From contig JALJCO010012923.1 of NCBI GenBank assembly GCA_023101725.1, positions 178,635-242,634 on the forward strand: DNA of 64,000 bases. Reading direction: 5' to 3'. This stretch comes from Atherinomorus stipes (taxonomy: Eukaryota > Chordata > Actinopteri > Atheriniformes > Atherinidae). The translations under genes were made by a program, and so were the position numbers. Of this stretch, positions 1-13,587 are shown piece after piece (within the stretch, counting starts at the first letter, position 1; each line of letters starts with the position of its first letter). Under the pieces are notes generated by a model, which ran no database searches, was not told the DNA's origin, and worked only from the letters and a program-made list of their open reading frames with translations.

Positions 1-530
1 TAAAACACCTACTCATTCAATCAAAATGATTATTTTATGTGTCAGGCCCCTGCAGTGAATTAGTTTTGGCATGTGTGTGGATCTCCCGTTGACGGTTCAT
101 TCATGTTCTTTTCTCCAAATCTTTTACAAGTCTGTGAGCTTGAACATGCAGGTTGAATAATGTTACAGAGAACTTTGGCAACTTTAACAAAAAGCGGGGC
201 ACATTTGTCATCATTTGAGTTTCTGAGAGATGAGATTATAACTCCATTTTCCATAATTATCCTGGAATGAGACATAAATGGCTAATGTTCACTGATAGAA
301 TCAGTGTTATATAATGAGTTTTCCCCCCTAAAGTTTAAATTCATTATAAATCAGTTTCTTTTAAAACTATAAAGAGTGTTTAAAATGTCTCTAGCTGACC
401 GTCATGAAGTCATTCAGCTTAACAATCCCTAGTTTTCATACTTGGCTAAGTTCTCACCAGAACTGTGGTGCAGATGACATTTTCACCACAGTGTGCTCAG
501 ACATCTGAAAGCTCTGATTGGTCATTACAG

Positions 531-3500
531 GTACAGGGCAGTGGAGCGACTTGCTGCAGAGGAGTTTGAGCGGGAGCGTCCCAGAGTGCCAACAAGAGGC
601 CGGACAGAGATCACGTTGTGTTTGAGTCCAACCCCATCCAGCCACTCGGCGTCCCGCTGTGCCACACCTTCATCCATTATCTCACAGGAAGACACCGTCA
701 CCACTGCTCACCAGATGCTGGGTAAAAAGTTCCCCAGTCAACAATTTGTCTTGACCTTAAAGAGTTCCACTACTAAAAATGTTTATTATTTTATTTAACC
801 TTTATTTATCCAGGAAAAGTCCCATCAAGATTAAAAACCTCTTTTACAAGGGAGTCCTGGCCAAGAGGCAGCAATTATAAATTACATGACATTATAAAAG
901 ATGTACAATAAAAATAATTAAAAACAGTTACAATTTAAGGAGGCAGTTTTAAGTGCTCCTTTTTCATAAGAATAACTCATGAAAAATATAAATATCTCAA
1001 ACTGTAGGTGTTGCAGTAAAGGGTAAAGGGATATTGTAGTAAATTATGTGTGTGGATCTGAGAAGAGATGATAGGACAAATGTGTATACATGAATATCTG
1101 CATATGTTGTGTTGAATTGGCTTGAAAAGGGGTTCTGATTGAACAGCCTCAGTGATCTGAAGATAACTGGCTGCTGTCAGAAAAGAGTGACTCATTTGAT
1201 ACTGCTTGAGTTTACCTTAGACAGAAATACAGTTGTGCTTGAAAGTTTACATACCCTCCCACTGAAGAAAAGCCTGAATTCACAACAGTAATTCAAATAA
1301 CAAGAAACTAAAATAAGTAATAAAAAATGAAAATTGATGAAATTTGAATTTTGAACAATGAAATATTAATTTTGAATTTTTGTTTTAAAAAATGTTTTAA
1401 AAAACAAACAAACAAAACAAAAGAAAACACCTGGTTGCAGTGATTGCCTCCAAGTTTTGCTCAACAAAACTTTAGCTCAGGAACCCCATCATGCTTATAC
1501 ACTTGTTTTATTTATTTTTTTGTTTGTGTTTAGTATTTCTATTGAACCACAGTTCAAAGTCAATGTGATTTTCATCAAATTTTTATTTATCATTACTTAG
1601 TCAATTTCAGCTTATTTCACTGGCAGCTGATTTTTTCTATCTTTACTGGGAGGGCATGTAAACTTGCAAGCACAACTGTAGATGACTTTGATGACTCTAT
1701 AGGCTGAACTGTGAATAAAGCAGAATGTTTTAGTATCTTTTAAAAGCTTTCTTTCATATTTTGGATTTTTTTCAGATCGAAACCTTTCCCCACAGACCAG
1801 GACTAAAAGTCCAGCACCAGAGTTACCAGTATCAGAACCCTCCCCAGCTCCTCCCCCTGAACCAGGCAAACAGCAACCACCATCAGATGCTGCTGAGATG
1901 CAGTCTGATGAGAATGCAGCAGCAGAGCTGGTGTCAGATGAACAGTCAGGCAAGGAGAAAGAAGAGAAGCAGGAGCAGGAGACGTTTAAAGAGAGCATGG
2001 AAGAAGAAGGGGCTAAGGAAGCAGAGGTAGCTGATGGAGCAGAGGTGCGAGAGCCAGATGCAGAAGTGGAAGTGGAGTTAGAAGGGGAATCCGAGAGGGT
2101 GCAGCAGGCAGAAAGGGATGTGGATGATAGTGTACTCTTGAGTGAGAAGGAGAGACAGAATGAGGAAGTGAATGAAAAGGATAACTGCTCTGCATCCAGC
2201 ATCTCTTCTACAAGTAGCACTCTAGAGAGGGAGGAGAGGGAGGAGAAACTCAGTAGTGACATTGAATCAGGTACAGTAGAAACTGGTTTTATTCATTTGC
2301 TTGAGAATCAGTTCTGTTCTTTTCTAACTGTGAATTTGTTTCTGTATAAACAGGCCAGTGGACTCACTGCAGTAAAGAGGCAGATATGAATGACCAGTGC
2401 AAGAAAATTCTAAATAACAAGCGCTTCATGCTGGACATGCTTTACGCTCAGAAGACAGGCGAAGAGGATGCTGGGAATGTAGGAGAAGCAGAGAGGGAAA
2501 TCTGTAAATGTGAGAAGGAGGCAGAGATGAGTGACTCTGTGGCCAGTTTGGCCAGCAGGATCTCCACACTGGAGGCACACAGACAGGCCAGAGAAGACAA
2601 TGTGAAAAAAATGGAGGTGGGACATCTGGACAATCAGGGCAGTGTCCGTGCTGTGGCCGAGAAGTTTGGAGATTTAGTCAAGGGGCTGACATCTCCACCT
2701 GAGGTGGAGGTCTCTAAAGAGCAGCAGCAAACTGACAAACCATCAACTGCTGCTTCATCTGCTTTGCCTCCTAAGAAAGAGTCGGACCATATCTGGGATC
2801 AGCTGATGGCTGCACCCAGGGAGCTGCGAATCAAGGAAATGGACTTCACAGACCTAAAAGAAGAGGATGACATGGACATTATGGATATGGACAGTATGAT
2901 GAGGTCAAGTGACCTGGTACCACCACTTCCGCCCCCACCATGCAGCACTCCCCTCCCACCACCTCCACCCCTCTTTGGGTGTCCCCCTCCACCACCCATT
3001 CTTGGTAAAATGATGCCACCACCTCTTCCATTTATGGCTCCTATTCCACCACCCTCCCCGCAGCTGAACCGAGGGGAGGCACCTCTATTCCAGAAGAAGA
3101 AGAAGACCATCCGTCTCTTTTGGAATGAGGTGCGTCCGGTGGACTGGCAGTGTAAGAATCATAAATTCTGCAAGGAGTCCATGTGGTGCAAGCTGGAGCC
3201 AATTAAATTGGACACATCCAAATTGGAACAGCTGTTTGAGTCTAAATCCAAGGAGCTGCCTGTCACAAAGGTAACCAAGTGGGGGCACTTTTTTTTTCTT
3301 TTTTTGGGGGGGGGGGTTGGGGTCTCCTCTTGAAAAACTTGAATATCAGATTTCATTTTCTTAAATTCTAGTAAAATGCTATGATGCTGTTGGTGGAATT
3401 TTTCTTTATTTTCAGTAAATAACAGAAACGAAAATACCTTTCACAAATATCAATTTATTCAAAATTTGTGCATCAGAATTTTGATCAAGGTAATTTTGTT

Positions 3501-6500
3501 GGTATGGTTCTTCTTGATTTGCAAAAAGCATTCAACACTCTTGATCATGCTGTATTATTCTCTAAATTACAGTGTATGGGTTTTGGTGAGCTGCCACTCA
3601 GATGGTTCACTTCTTGCCTCACAGGCAGGTCTCAAGTCTGTGATGTTGAGGGGACCTTTTCAGAACCTCTGCATATTACATGTGGGGTACCCCAAGGTTC
3701 TATCCTGGGGCCCCTGCTATTCTTAATTTATATTAACATTTGTCACCTGCCACACAGTGCAAGTTACTTTTGTATGCAGATGGTGCTGTTTTACTGGTCC
3801 CAGGGAGTAATGTTAAGGTCATTAAAATTACTCTAGGAAAAGAGCTTGAGGCAGTTTCAGTTTTACACCTGGGTAACACTGAGTCTATTCTATTTGGTAC
3901 AGAAAGACATCTGCTAAAATCAAATGCTTTAAGGGTCAAGTGTAATGGAGCTGAATTAGTGGCTAAATCTAGTGTCACGTATTTGGGGTTAAAGGTTGAA
4001 TATGGAACATTTTTATTAAAAGCTATATTTAAAAAAAAAAAAAAAAAAGATACCTCCACAGGTCATTTGGGGGGGGGGGGGTACAGAATAAAAGCACAAC
4101 ATTTCCTTGAAAAATTATATTTAGCCTAAAAATAATTATAAAAATTAATTTTTACGGATTCGATAATGGCATTATATTTACGTCTATAAGCCAATACACG
4201 CCCAATTAGATTTGGGAGCAGCTGAATGCTCGACTCTCTGTAGTGTTATATTATGTGTGAAGTAACTCTGATGGAACTATTATCATCAATCATTGTCTTC
4301 AACAAACTTTTTAAAAAACAAGTTATTGGATTAAGTTGACTTTATGCCATGAAGAAACCGCCTCCAACACTTCAATTATTGAACATGCTTGTGGAATTAT
4401 TAACTTTTTTTTTTTTTTTTTTGCTTTTCATAGAAAGCAGCGGTTGATGGGAAACGACAAGAAATCACTGTCCTGGATTCAAAGCGCAGCAACGCTATAA
4501 ACATTGGATTAACTGTCTTACCTCCTCCCCGCACAATCAAGACAGCGATTCTCAACTTTGATGAGTATGCACTAAACAAAGAGGGCATTGAGGTAAGCTT
4601 TTTAATTAGGTTTAGTCTTAAGCTGTGTTTAAATTAGTGCGGCAGAGCTATCTATTGCTTATCTGTCACAGAAAAGTCATTCAAACTTACTGAGTCCAAA
4701 ATAAACACGGCTGTCCTGAATGATATATGCAAGTCAAACAGGAGAGATGGTGAAGAGGAGATTGCTCCTGATGTTGATATATCGTGTGATTTTCTGGCAG
4801 TGTGGCTGACCTTTGAGTTGTTTTCATGTAATTGACGATAGTGTTGATATAAGATTATTTCAAGCTTATTTTAAAAACCACAGGATAGACTTCTGAAGGA
4901 TTTTACATCGGCAGGTAGCACTCAATGCTGCATTCCTCTGTTATTACATAACCTGTAGTTTTGAAAGCTTCTCACTGAGTTTATTTTTTTGTCAGAGAGG
5001 AGTATTCCCCTCTTCTTTTCTTTTAAAATGTTTTCAGCAACGCGACAAAAGTGAGGTTGAAAGTTCAGATATCAATAATTTGTGTACAGCTGGGAATAAC
5101 AGCAACAGATTTGGAAATATCACCATCGATGGGTTTCCACGATCTCCTGTATGATTATCTTGACTTATTCATCCAAAGATTTTGCACAGACAAACACAAA
5201 CCTTTCGATATGATTGATGAATAAACCTTTAAGACTTTTTTTTTCCATCACCACCTCTGATGTCTTCACCTAGAAAATCCTCACAATGATCCCCACAGAG
5301 GAGGAGAAGCAGAGGATCCAAGAGGCTCAGCTGGTGAGCCCAGACATTCCTCTGGGCAGCGCTGAGCAGTTCCTGCTCACCCTCTCCTCCATCACGGAGC
5401 TGTCCGCTCGCCTGCAGCTGTGGGCGTTCAAGATGGACTACGAGCTTATTGAGAAGGTCAGACACATTCCTATTGCTTCTAATCACACGCAGGCACATCA
5501 AGAAGTTACATAAGTGCTGTCTCATCTTTGTTTCTTTAACATTTTCAGAGACAAACTTGGTTTTTCCTACTAACTAGATAGGAAGATTAAAAGCAAATCT
5601 GAATTAGCATCTGTGCTGATTAACTTGGCATGAAGACTTGAAAAAAGCAGAAACAGTAAACTTGATACTGAACAAAATTGATAAACTCCAAAAGAAAGAT
5701 GTTAAAGATGCTAACTGTAGCCTCAAAATACACTAGGTCTTTTCACACGCAGAATAGAAATGTGCTTTTTTTCCTGCTCTTCTAGGAAGTGGCAGAGCCG
5801 CTACAGGACCTAAAGGAAGGGATGGACCAACTAGAGAAAAACAAGACACTCAGATACATCTTGACCACACTGCTGGCTATTGGTAACTTCCTCAATGGCT
5901 CGAATGTGAGTAAACCACAACACATGAAGGGCTTAAAGGTTCCTCTTGTATTCACTTTCTCTCCTTCCTTGTCTGTTGTTCACTTCCTACATTTCCCCCA
6001 ACACTTCTCTTTCTGCACCCGTCTTGACAGCATGTTTGTTTAGCAAGGACAACGATGTGTGTTAGTGATACAGGGAGCTGTCACAGCTGTTGTTCAGTCT
6101 GACTGAAGAGAGGTAGAGGGAGGTTGTGTAATTTCTTGAAATTCGTGTTTGTGTGGATGCTTGTGTCCGTCTTTGTCATGGGGCTTTTCTGTGTGTTTTT
6201 TTTTTTTTGCTTTGTGTGTGACTTTACGTATGAGTGAACCTCTGAGATATTACAGCCAAACATCCAAAAAGGAAACATGGGTTCAACAACATCAAAACAA
6301 GTAGTTCCCGTAAATAATGGCTACATTTGTATTTTTCAGTAAGCCATTTAAACCTGGCAGAAGAACAAGGCAGATCCTGTTAGGATTATGTCTTTCATGA
6401 TGCGTTCTGGCTTTTCTAGCTTTGCTGTAGTGAGAAGATTAATCGGTCGGGCCTGAAGTAGATTGTGGTTTCTGATAATCATGGTCTAATGAATCTACAT

Positions 6501-9500
6501 ATCTGTTCAGCGCACTCCATTGAGCCCCTTTTTTTCTTACCATGCCAGAAAGGAAATTCACTGCAATTTTATGCTCAAGCAGGGGCTCTAGATTTGTAAT
6601 TTCACTGAGCTGTTTCCTTCCACCTTCTCCGTGTGTTCCTTTGCTTTCACGGATCTGTAGGCGAAAGGCTTTGAGCTGAGTTACTTGGAGAAAGTCCCGG
6701 AGGTGAAAGACACGGTTCATAAGCAGTCTCTGCTGCACCACGCCTGCTCCATTGTGGTGGAGAAGTTTCCAGACAGCACTGATCTCTACTCTGAGATAGG
6801 AGCCATTACCCGTCTGACCAAGGTTGGAAGCTCATTCAGCATCTCCATTTCAAATGTTTTTCAAATCCTTTATGCAGGATTTTACACTAATGTCAATATC
6901 AATCGTTCTCAGGTGGACTTTGACCAGCTTAAAGATAATCTGGCCCAGATGGAGCGAAGATGCAAAGCATCATGGGATCACCTCAAAGTCATTGCAAAGC
7001 ATGAGATGAAACCAGCATTGAAACAAAAAATGTCCGACTTCCTCAAAGACTGTGCAGAGAGAATTATAATTCTCAAAATTGTTCACAAAAGAATTATTAA
7101 CAGGTATTTGTCATTTTTATCTAACATTAATGTGTATTTAACTAGTATCAGGGGTTATATAGCAGAAGTTAACATATTTTTTTGTGTTTGGGATGAAGAA
7201 AATTTTGTTCCCATCAAGTCTCTGCAGAAATGTGTCGTTCCTCTACATGTCTGCAGGTTTCATGCTTTTCTGTTGTTCCTGGGCCATCCGTTATACGGAA
7301 TACGTGAGGTCAGCATACATCGCTTTAGCAAGATCTTGAGTGAATTTGCCCTGGAGTATCGCACAACAAGAGAGCGCGTACTACAACAGAAACAGAAGAG
7401 GGCCAACCACAGGGAGAGGAATAAGACCAGAGGAAAAATGATAACAGATGTAAGTTGTCTTCAACATATACACTTTCTTCATTTCCTAATCATTGTCCTT
7501 GTTTAGTTTGTACATTCTCAGTTCTCTGTAACGATATTAACAATCCCTTGACACGGGTTAGATTTTTAATCTGGTTAAATCGCCAAATGTAGCCATTTCT
7601 GACAGATACGGCTTGCATTTCTAATGACATCAGCATAGTTCCTCTGTATTCACATGTATAAGTTACTGTAACAACAATCAGTGAGTTGTTTTGAGTGTAT
7701 CCCATTCTGTAGCTGCAGCAGGCCAAGAAAGGCCAGAGCAAACACCTCACTGCCTGATTAAAATCCCTTGAACCCCAGAGAGTTGGTTGCTCAGAGCTTA
7801 GACTCCACATTGGGCCCTGGCAAGGACCCCTTTTCTCTAGGACCCTAATTCAATCACTGTGTGAAAATTCAAACCTTTGGATGTCCCTGAAGGAGAAATA
7901 ACAAGGGCCACACCTTAGCCACAGTCCTACAGGGATATTCACTCAAACATGCTCCTCTGTTCCACAGATGCTGCACTGGTATTAAGTACATCTGCAGTGT
8001 TTTTGCTGTGGCATAGGGGGCTGAAAATCCCACTGAAGTTTGGATGTTTGAAGTTACAGTTTCACTTTTTTCTTTTTTTGTCAGTCCCCTTTGTAGCTCT
8101 CTTGCTAAGGTACAGGTCTGTTATATTTTCCATCATAGTGATACAGCAGCGCTACTAAGTGTTGATCTGTCCAAAAAAGGAGAAAATTTCAAATCCTAAA
8201 TAAGCTCTGATCAGTATTGTTGGAACCAGGTTTTGATCTCTGGAAGCAGAACTGGTAAATCACCAGGTTTATTTAAATAGTGAATATATGATGTAATATA
8301 AATGTTTAAATGTTAATTTAAGAAAAATCAAATATCTAATATCTTGCATAAATAAATCTCCCTTTCTCTGAGAAAAAAAAAAGTACCACAAAGACAGGAG
8401 CTGGACCAGAGTCAGCAAGAGCTCTTTGAGGTTAGGCTTGAATTTAACTTTGTTTGAAATTTAGATCGGTCAAGTGCAAGACTCAGTGCTTTCTGACATC
8501 TTTAAATCCTTAGTTTTATTCTAAAAGCCGTTATTTATTTAGTTTTCCTTGCAACGCTGATAACAAGTTTCTTACTTTTTTCAGGCATTTTGGATATTAT
8601 TCCACTCCATTGCTAGACTATTACTCCAGTTTGGAAATAAAATAGCTCTTATACTTGTGGGATACAGAATAATTTTGCAGAATTAACAAAACTCAAATGT
8701 GTGCAACAAACCAGTTTAAAGAAATATAATATATAAAATACTTTTTAAAAACTTTTTTGTTTCCATTTTTTAAATTCTTTTTTTTTTTTTAATGAGTCGT
8801 TCATTAATAAACTCTCATACATATCAAGAATTCCTGCTCCACCATCATGGATTTTTACACCTTTTTGTTTGTTTTTTTGTAGAGTGAGGATGACGATGAT
8901 AGTGAGGTATGGGTTCCTTTGTATGCAAATGCATGCATGTGTGAACTCTGTTCAAACTAACATTTAACCCCATGTGATGCTGTAATTTCCAACAATGCCC
9001 ACTGTATACATGAGGTTTAACAAAGGATGAGTCATTTGTGAGACAAGCAGGTTAGTTTGACCACACATGAATGAGGAAGGCTCTCAGTGATGACACCAAA
9101 GAAAAAGTAGTTGGCTGCATGTTGTTTGCTGGATTACTGAGTTAACCTCACCAAGAGGAGTTATGGATACTTCCTGGTAGAAATCAATGCTCAGAACTGT
9201 TGAACCTGTTGTGTTGAAATGCTGCAAGACAGTAATGAGGAAGAGGAGATGCTGAGTTTTTTATGTGTCTCAAATACGAATGTATGTGGAGTTTATGACA
9301 TGACTAACTGCTCTTACTTCAGTCCTGAAAGTGCTGTCCATCTGGTAAAGATTAACCGGCTTGACAAGATTAATATTTAAAGCTTCCAAGTGCCAGATCT
9401 TAAGGCTGAATTCAGCCATATCCTCAACTAACACAATCTCGTGCACTGTAATCCTGTTACTGTAACTCTCTTACCTGACAGAGCGGTAAATTTGGCGGTG

Positions 9501-11130
9501 CCTCATCAGATGCACAGGAGAGCCAGCCTCAGGGTATCCAGAATGCTGAAGATGCAGCAGAGCATGAGAACATGAAGGCTGTACTAAAAAGCAGCTCACA
9601 GGGAGGAGAGAGTGGAGCCTCAACGGTGCCGGGCCTTCGTACGCGCACCAGAGCCAGCATTACCAGAGGTCAGTCTCAGACACATGGCCCTCAGTGCCTC
9701 TCATGTTATCATTTCTTATCCTGGACACTTACTCCTGTGGCCATAACTGTTCAAGGACGACCTTATGACCAGTTTACTTTTACTAATACACCAGAAACAT
9801 GCCACAGCTTTAACATGGAACAGAGTTTATGTTCAGCATCGGTTTTTCCAGGACTCTTACGGTGCTAATAATGTATCCTTATGTCACAACGTTCCTTCAT
9901 TTGAACACTTTCACTCATAACTAAAAGACTGCCCACACCAAGATCAACTTAATAAAACAACAACATGAGCAATTATTCCACCACAGCATCCAAACTGCAG
10001 AGCGACTACACTCTGTAAACAGTGGGGCCAAGCACACGCCACACACTCCAGCTGTGCCCAGAATCCCAAATGACAAGAGGAGAAAGGAGAATCTAGCTCT
10101 GTTAGGACACCCGTCTCATGTGGAGACATTTTATTAATACACGGGAGTCATTAGTTTGATGATAACTTGACAAATATTGAAGAATGTTATGTCCCTAGCA
10201 TAACGTAAATGTGGGCTTGTTCGGGATAATAAATACATAACAAACCTCAGAGACCACTTCAGTGTCTCAGGTAATTTGACTTAACATGCATGCTGAACAT
10301 GCAGCTTCTGGATTGATATCAGGTTAATTTTGCTTGTAATAAATAACCTGGGCGACTGATTTCTGAGGTTTATTTTCAACTATTTCAAATTATAACATAC
10401 AGTATCTTTTATGTATTCTGACCACATAGTTTACAAATTATCTGAACAGCCTTGGAGCTTTCCCTCTTTCAGCACCATGGGGCAAGAAAACATGATCCAG
10501 ACTGCATTTGAACTGGCTGAAATTTCATCATCCTTCAGATTGCACCAAATACTTCCCACTGATAACATTTGTTACAGTTGTGTTGTGACTCAGCGATTCA
10601 GTTGAACTGAAACAATATTAAAATTTTATTTATAATAACTGTTCTAGCTGATTCTTGGTGTGGTGACTCATTTATGTTAGCTCAAAGTGTGACTTGCAAA
10701 GCTGTAAAGAAGACTAATATGTCGTACTACCTGTTGTTTTTATGTTCATCTCTTTTTTAAGGACGTGTTGCCCCTTGGTGCTCTGCCAGTGACGACCCAG
10801 TGAACTGCACAGATGACACAGCTGATGAGATCATGGAGAGGATTGTTAGATCAGCCACTCAGGGGCCCAGCCAGCGCACGCAACCTCGAGAGAGGAGACG
10901 ATCCCGGGCCAACCGGAAATCATGTGAGGCTTCATTAGCCGTTCCTTTACTTAGATGCGCAGCAGAATACTGTCAGCTACAATTGAAAAGTAATCCAAAC
11001 TAATCAGTCTTTCCTCTTCTACTTTAATTTCTTTCTTGACTCTGCAGTGAGACGGACACTGAAGAATGGTTTGACAACAGAGGAGGCAAACGCTCTCGGT
11101 TTGTCCAATGGTTCAGAGATGCAAGTGTAA
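531..11130 (+). CDS. fhod3: FHOD3-type formin, partial (5' end outside window)
   Basis: Actin-assembly factor of the formin family, in muscle needed for sarcomere organisation. Exons: 531-721, 1776-2270, 2354-3270, 4434-4592, 5274-5456, 5786-5905, 6661-6822, 6913-7103, 7257-7449, 8883-8906, 9482-9668, 10762-10923, 11048-11130; all phases agree and give about 1022 residues. Seen in order: an acidic Glu-rich linker (1898-2270), a coiled-coil stretch, the proline-rich FH1 (2920-3070, profilin-binding PPPPP runs), the FH2 actin-nucleating domain from about 3090 to 7449, then a C-terminal DAD-like segment ([13 protein letters not shown]) with a basic cluster and the end [20 protein letters not shown]. 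The segment [15 protein letters not shown] and this C-terminus match my recollection of FHOD3 better than FHOD1. The N-terminal GTPase-binding and DID domains must lie upstream of the window. The teleost copy (a or b) cannot be decided. Confidence 0.9.
783..960. repeat. Teleost interspersed repeat in fhod3 intron
   Basis: The stretch with ttatttaacctttattta and gtcctggccaagaggcagca resembles a very common teleost interspersed repeat whose consensus contains CCTGGCCAAGA(n)GGCAGC. It is AT-rich, has no coding potential and lies in the first intron of this window. Class and exact ends are not determined. Confidence 0.45.
1230..1678. mobile_element. Non-autonomous Tc1/mariner-like element (449 bp)
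   Basis: The left end reads CAGTTGTGCTTGAAAGTTTA and the right end is its near-perfect inverted copy (TAAACTTGCAAGCACAACTG), each reaching about 30 bp, with TA immediately outside both ends. TA target duplication plus a GTTTACAT-containing terminus is typical of fish Tc1-like transposons. The interior is AT-rich with no transposase frame, so it is a deleted, MITE-like copy sitting in an fhod3 intron. Confidence 0.8.
3470..4010 (+). mobile_element. Degenerate LINE reverse transcriptase fragment
   Basis: Within the fhod3 intron 3271-4433, one frame reads [20 protein letters not shown] and later [18 protein letters not shown], the finger and palm motifs of non-LTR retrotransposon reverse transcriptases of the L2/CR1/Rex type. 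A frameshift near 3740-3750 moves the continuation to another frame, which reads [11 protein letters not shown]; the catalytic YADD has become YADG. No start, endonuclease or 3' tail is seen, so it is a dead 5'- and 3'-truncated copy on the same strand as the host gene. Confidence 0.8.
8883..8906 (+). other. fhod3: fhod3 24-nt acidic microexon (putative CK2 site)
   Basis: A 24-base exon between a clear acceptor (tttttgtag) and donor (gtatgg) encodes SEDDDDSE and keeps the frame whether included or skipped. It sits just after the FH2 domain (MITD) and before SGKFGG. Mammalian FHOD3 has a muscle-specific 8-residue exon at this place carrying a T(D/E)5XE casein kinase 2 site that directs the formin to myofibrils. 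Here Ser appears to replace Thr, and SEDD fits the CK2 consensus S/T-x-x-D/E. Muscle-specific use in this fish is inferred. Confidence 0.75.
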
Positions 11131-13460
11131 GCTGGACCTGGATCCTGCTGGACATTTAGACGCCTGTAGGCCCTTTCACTGCCTTCCCCTCACCTACCCA
11201 AACTGGATGGCTTGGCACTAAACTCCCACAGCTGTGATGAGTTGATCTCATCTTTTTATGCTTGGTTTACATACGTAGGCTTGACACAGGTGCTTCCTGA
11301 AGAGTGGAGGATAAGAAGGCTGAAGATGATTTTAACCATAAACTGGTGGGCAAGAAAAAGAGCACTGCATTCAAACTGCTAAGCTTGGCTTTTGCTGGAT
11401 GAGCAAAGATGACCTGCATTTGCAAGGCTTTACACAACCGTCCTTCAAACATGATTTTGCATACAAACACCCATGATAGTTTTTAAATATTTGGATGTGT
11501 GCAAGGCTGATGGTTTTGAAACGGTTGGTAGTGCACGTGCTTCAGTCTTTGTGGCCTTGTCTGGAACCAGAGGGCTGGATGTGCAGTGCAGACTCTGAAC
11601 CCTCTAATGAGGTTTTTGGGAATCAGAATCAGTCCTGCAGCTTTAGTGGCAAACTGAACTGAAAGACTTTTTCATCTATTGAATAGATGGTTTTGTGCAG
11701 AGGGTAATTCTGTTATATACTACTGTGGTAGTTTTCTGTTTCACTTTGCTCAAGAAGGTGCTCAAATAAGGAACAATTGCACTGGATGTAAACGTTGGGT
11801 ATCAATGGAAGGAGAGATCCATGACACTGATGAACCACTCTGACATCTGAATCCGAAAATATACTGTACCATGAACCAGCAATTAAACAGTAGCACAGTT
11901 TTACATAAGTTATCAATGCTCTCAGATTCAAAGCAGATGTGCATTAGTTTACTGGCTAGGAAGGAATTTAACTGTACTTTTTTTTTTTTTCCACAAGTTC
12001 ATAAGGAGACAGAACGTCCAGTTACTGTAGCGTTTAGCTGGCAATGCCACTTGTTTCACACGAATGCTCATCACTTAAATATTTTTAGCCTAATCAAATG
12101 AAGACAGTTGGATAATCTGACCCATCCTTACTTATTGGCCTAAAGGCTATAAGAAAAGGCAGGTATAGCAAGACAGGTGAGCAACCTTTATAGAGTTTTA
12201 CTTGGTAGAAACTATGAGCTGCACATTTCACAGTGCCTTGCAGAGACAGTTATTTATTAAGATGTTTTCAGGGACATGGAATCACTAATTGTTATTACAT
12301 GTGTGCTGTCTGTGAGGGGGTGAGAGGATAACGTTTCATTCACGAGCTGTGATTTATCTTCAGTGTTTTTAAATGTCATGGCAAAATTTCTTTTCTTCTT
12401 TTTTTCATGTTTTGGATCGATGAAGACAGCTTTTGAGTATTTATGACAACTTAGGGATTGATTATGCACATTAGCTTTATCATTTAGCCTTGTGGTAAAA
12501 TAAGGGCAAGCATGGCTCCAGTATAGTCATTTATAACATTGGCCAAATTCACTTGTTCAGCTGGCATCACTGGAAGTCTCATTTTGCCATCTATATGATG
12601 TAAAGTGTTCCTCCTCCTTCTGTAACTCTGAATATAAACTTTACACAAGTACTGGTGGTGTGGATGCACATGAAATCAACCACACAGTGGCTTTTAAAGG
12701 TACATCTGTGGGTAACTTCTTGTTTAGTTGGGTCTTTTTTCCTCAACTATCTTTAAGCACATGGATTAAATTGGAAAGCCATTGACTGAACTCCTCCAGC
12801 ATACATTCATATGACTTGCAGTTTGCAAGCAAGTCTATCGACTTGCAAAGTTTCACTGTGATGGACTCGTGGCTATTAAAAGGAATAACTGAATGCATCA
12901 TAAATCACACCAGCACTGCATTCTCTAAGAATTTACTGGAAATAATTCAGCACCTTAGACCGAATATGTGTAGCAACCCACTTAAAATTGAAGGTACCCA
13001 GTTTGTACTGGTTATTTTTTGTTTTTCTTCTCTCCATGTGTGGAAAAGTGTATTATAGACAAAAAGCAGTGTTATTCTAAATATAATTTAAGAAAACTAA
13101 GCCATGCATGCTTTAAGAAGCAAGTGACACTTCTGCCTGATGTAAAGGAAGTTTCACCTTGGTTCTCAAAGCTGCAGGGTTTACGTGCACTTTGTTAAAC
13201 CTTTTTACTTCACACTGTAAAGATAACATGCAGTGAAACGTGCAGTGATCACATTTACTAGTTACTCCAGTGAAATCCTCTAGTAGCCGCTGATTTCAGT
13301 GCACTCAACAGTTTCTTCTTTTAATTTTAGCAGATTACACATTGCTGCCTGTGCCATATCATCACTTAGACACAAGTGCTATACAATCAAGGCTTCATTG
13401 CATCTATGCCCACAGCAAAAACTATGTAACCGGATACAATAAAGAGGCTAATTCAAACGC
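11131..13460 (+). other. fhod3: fhod3 3' UTR (inferred)
   Basis: After the stop codon at 11128-11130 there is about 2.3 kb without a convincing coding region. The first good polyadenylation hexamer I see is AATAAA at 13438-13443, followed by a T-rich stretch, so the transcript probably ends near 13460. Short open frames here show no family similarity and are not called. Confidence 0.55.
13438..13443 (+). terminator. Polyadenylation signal of fhod3
   Basis: AATAAA on the plus strand, followed about 25 bases later by a TGT/T-rich stretch. It is the first canonical hexamer seen downstream of the fhod3 stop. Assignment is by position only. Confidence 0.5.
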
Positions 13461-13574
13461 TTTGTGACTGTCTTTTAATCATCTTTTACTTAAAAAGTGA
13501 CCTTTCCTCTTTGAAGGGAAAATTGTTTCATGTGACACTTAAAAGCAAGGAAAGGCAAGTAAAGCTTAAGCGTC

Positions 13575-13587
13575 TTTATTTTTTATT
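13575..13587 (-). terminator. Candidate polyadenylation signals of rxrb
   Basis: Two minus-strand AATAAA hexamers (TTTATT at 13575-13580 and 13582-13587). They are the first canonical ones seen downstream of the rxrb stop, implying a 3' UTR of about 1.5 kb. Nearer ATTAAA variants exist (for example around 13783 and 14172), so a shorter transcript is possible. Confidence 0.4.

Noticed and set aside
1612..2262. Minus-strand Ser-rich open frame of 216 residues
   Set aside because: It is the reverse shadow of the acidic fhod3 exon 1776-2270 and has no domain.
2799..3110. Minus-strand Gly-rich frame
   Set aside because: Reverse shadow of the proline-rich FH1 region of fhod3.
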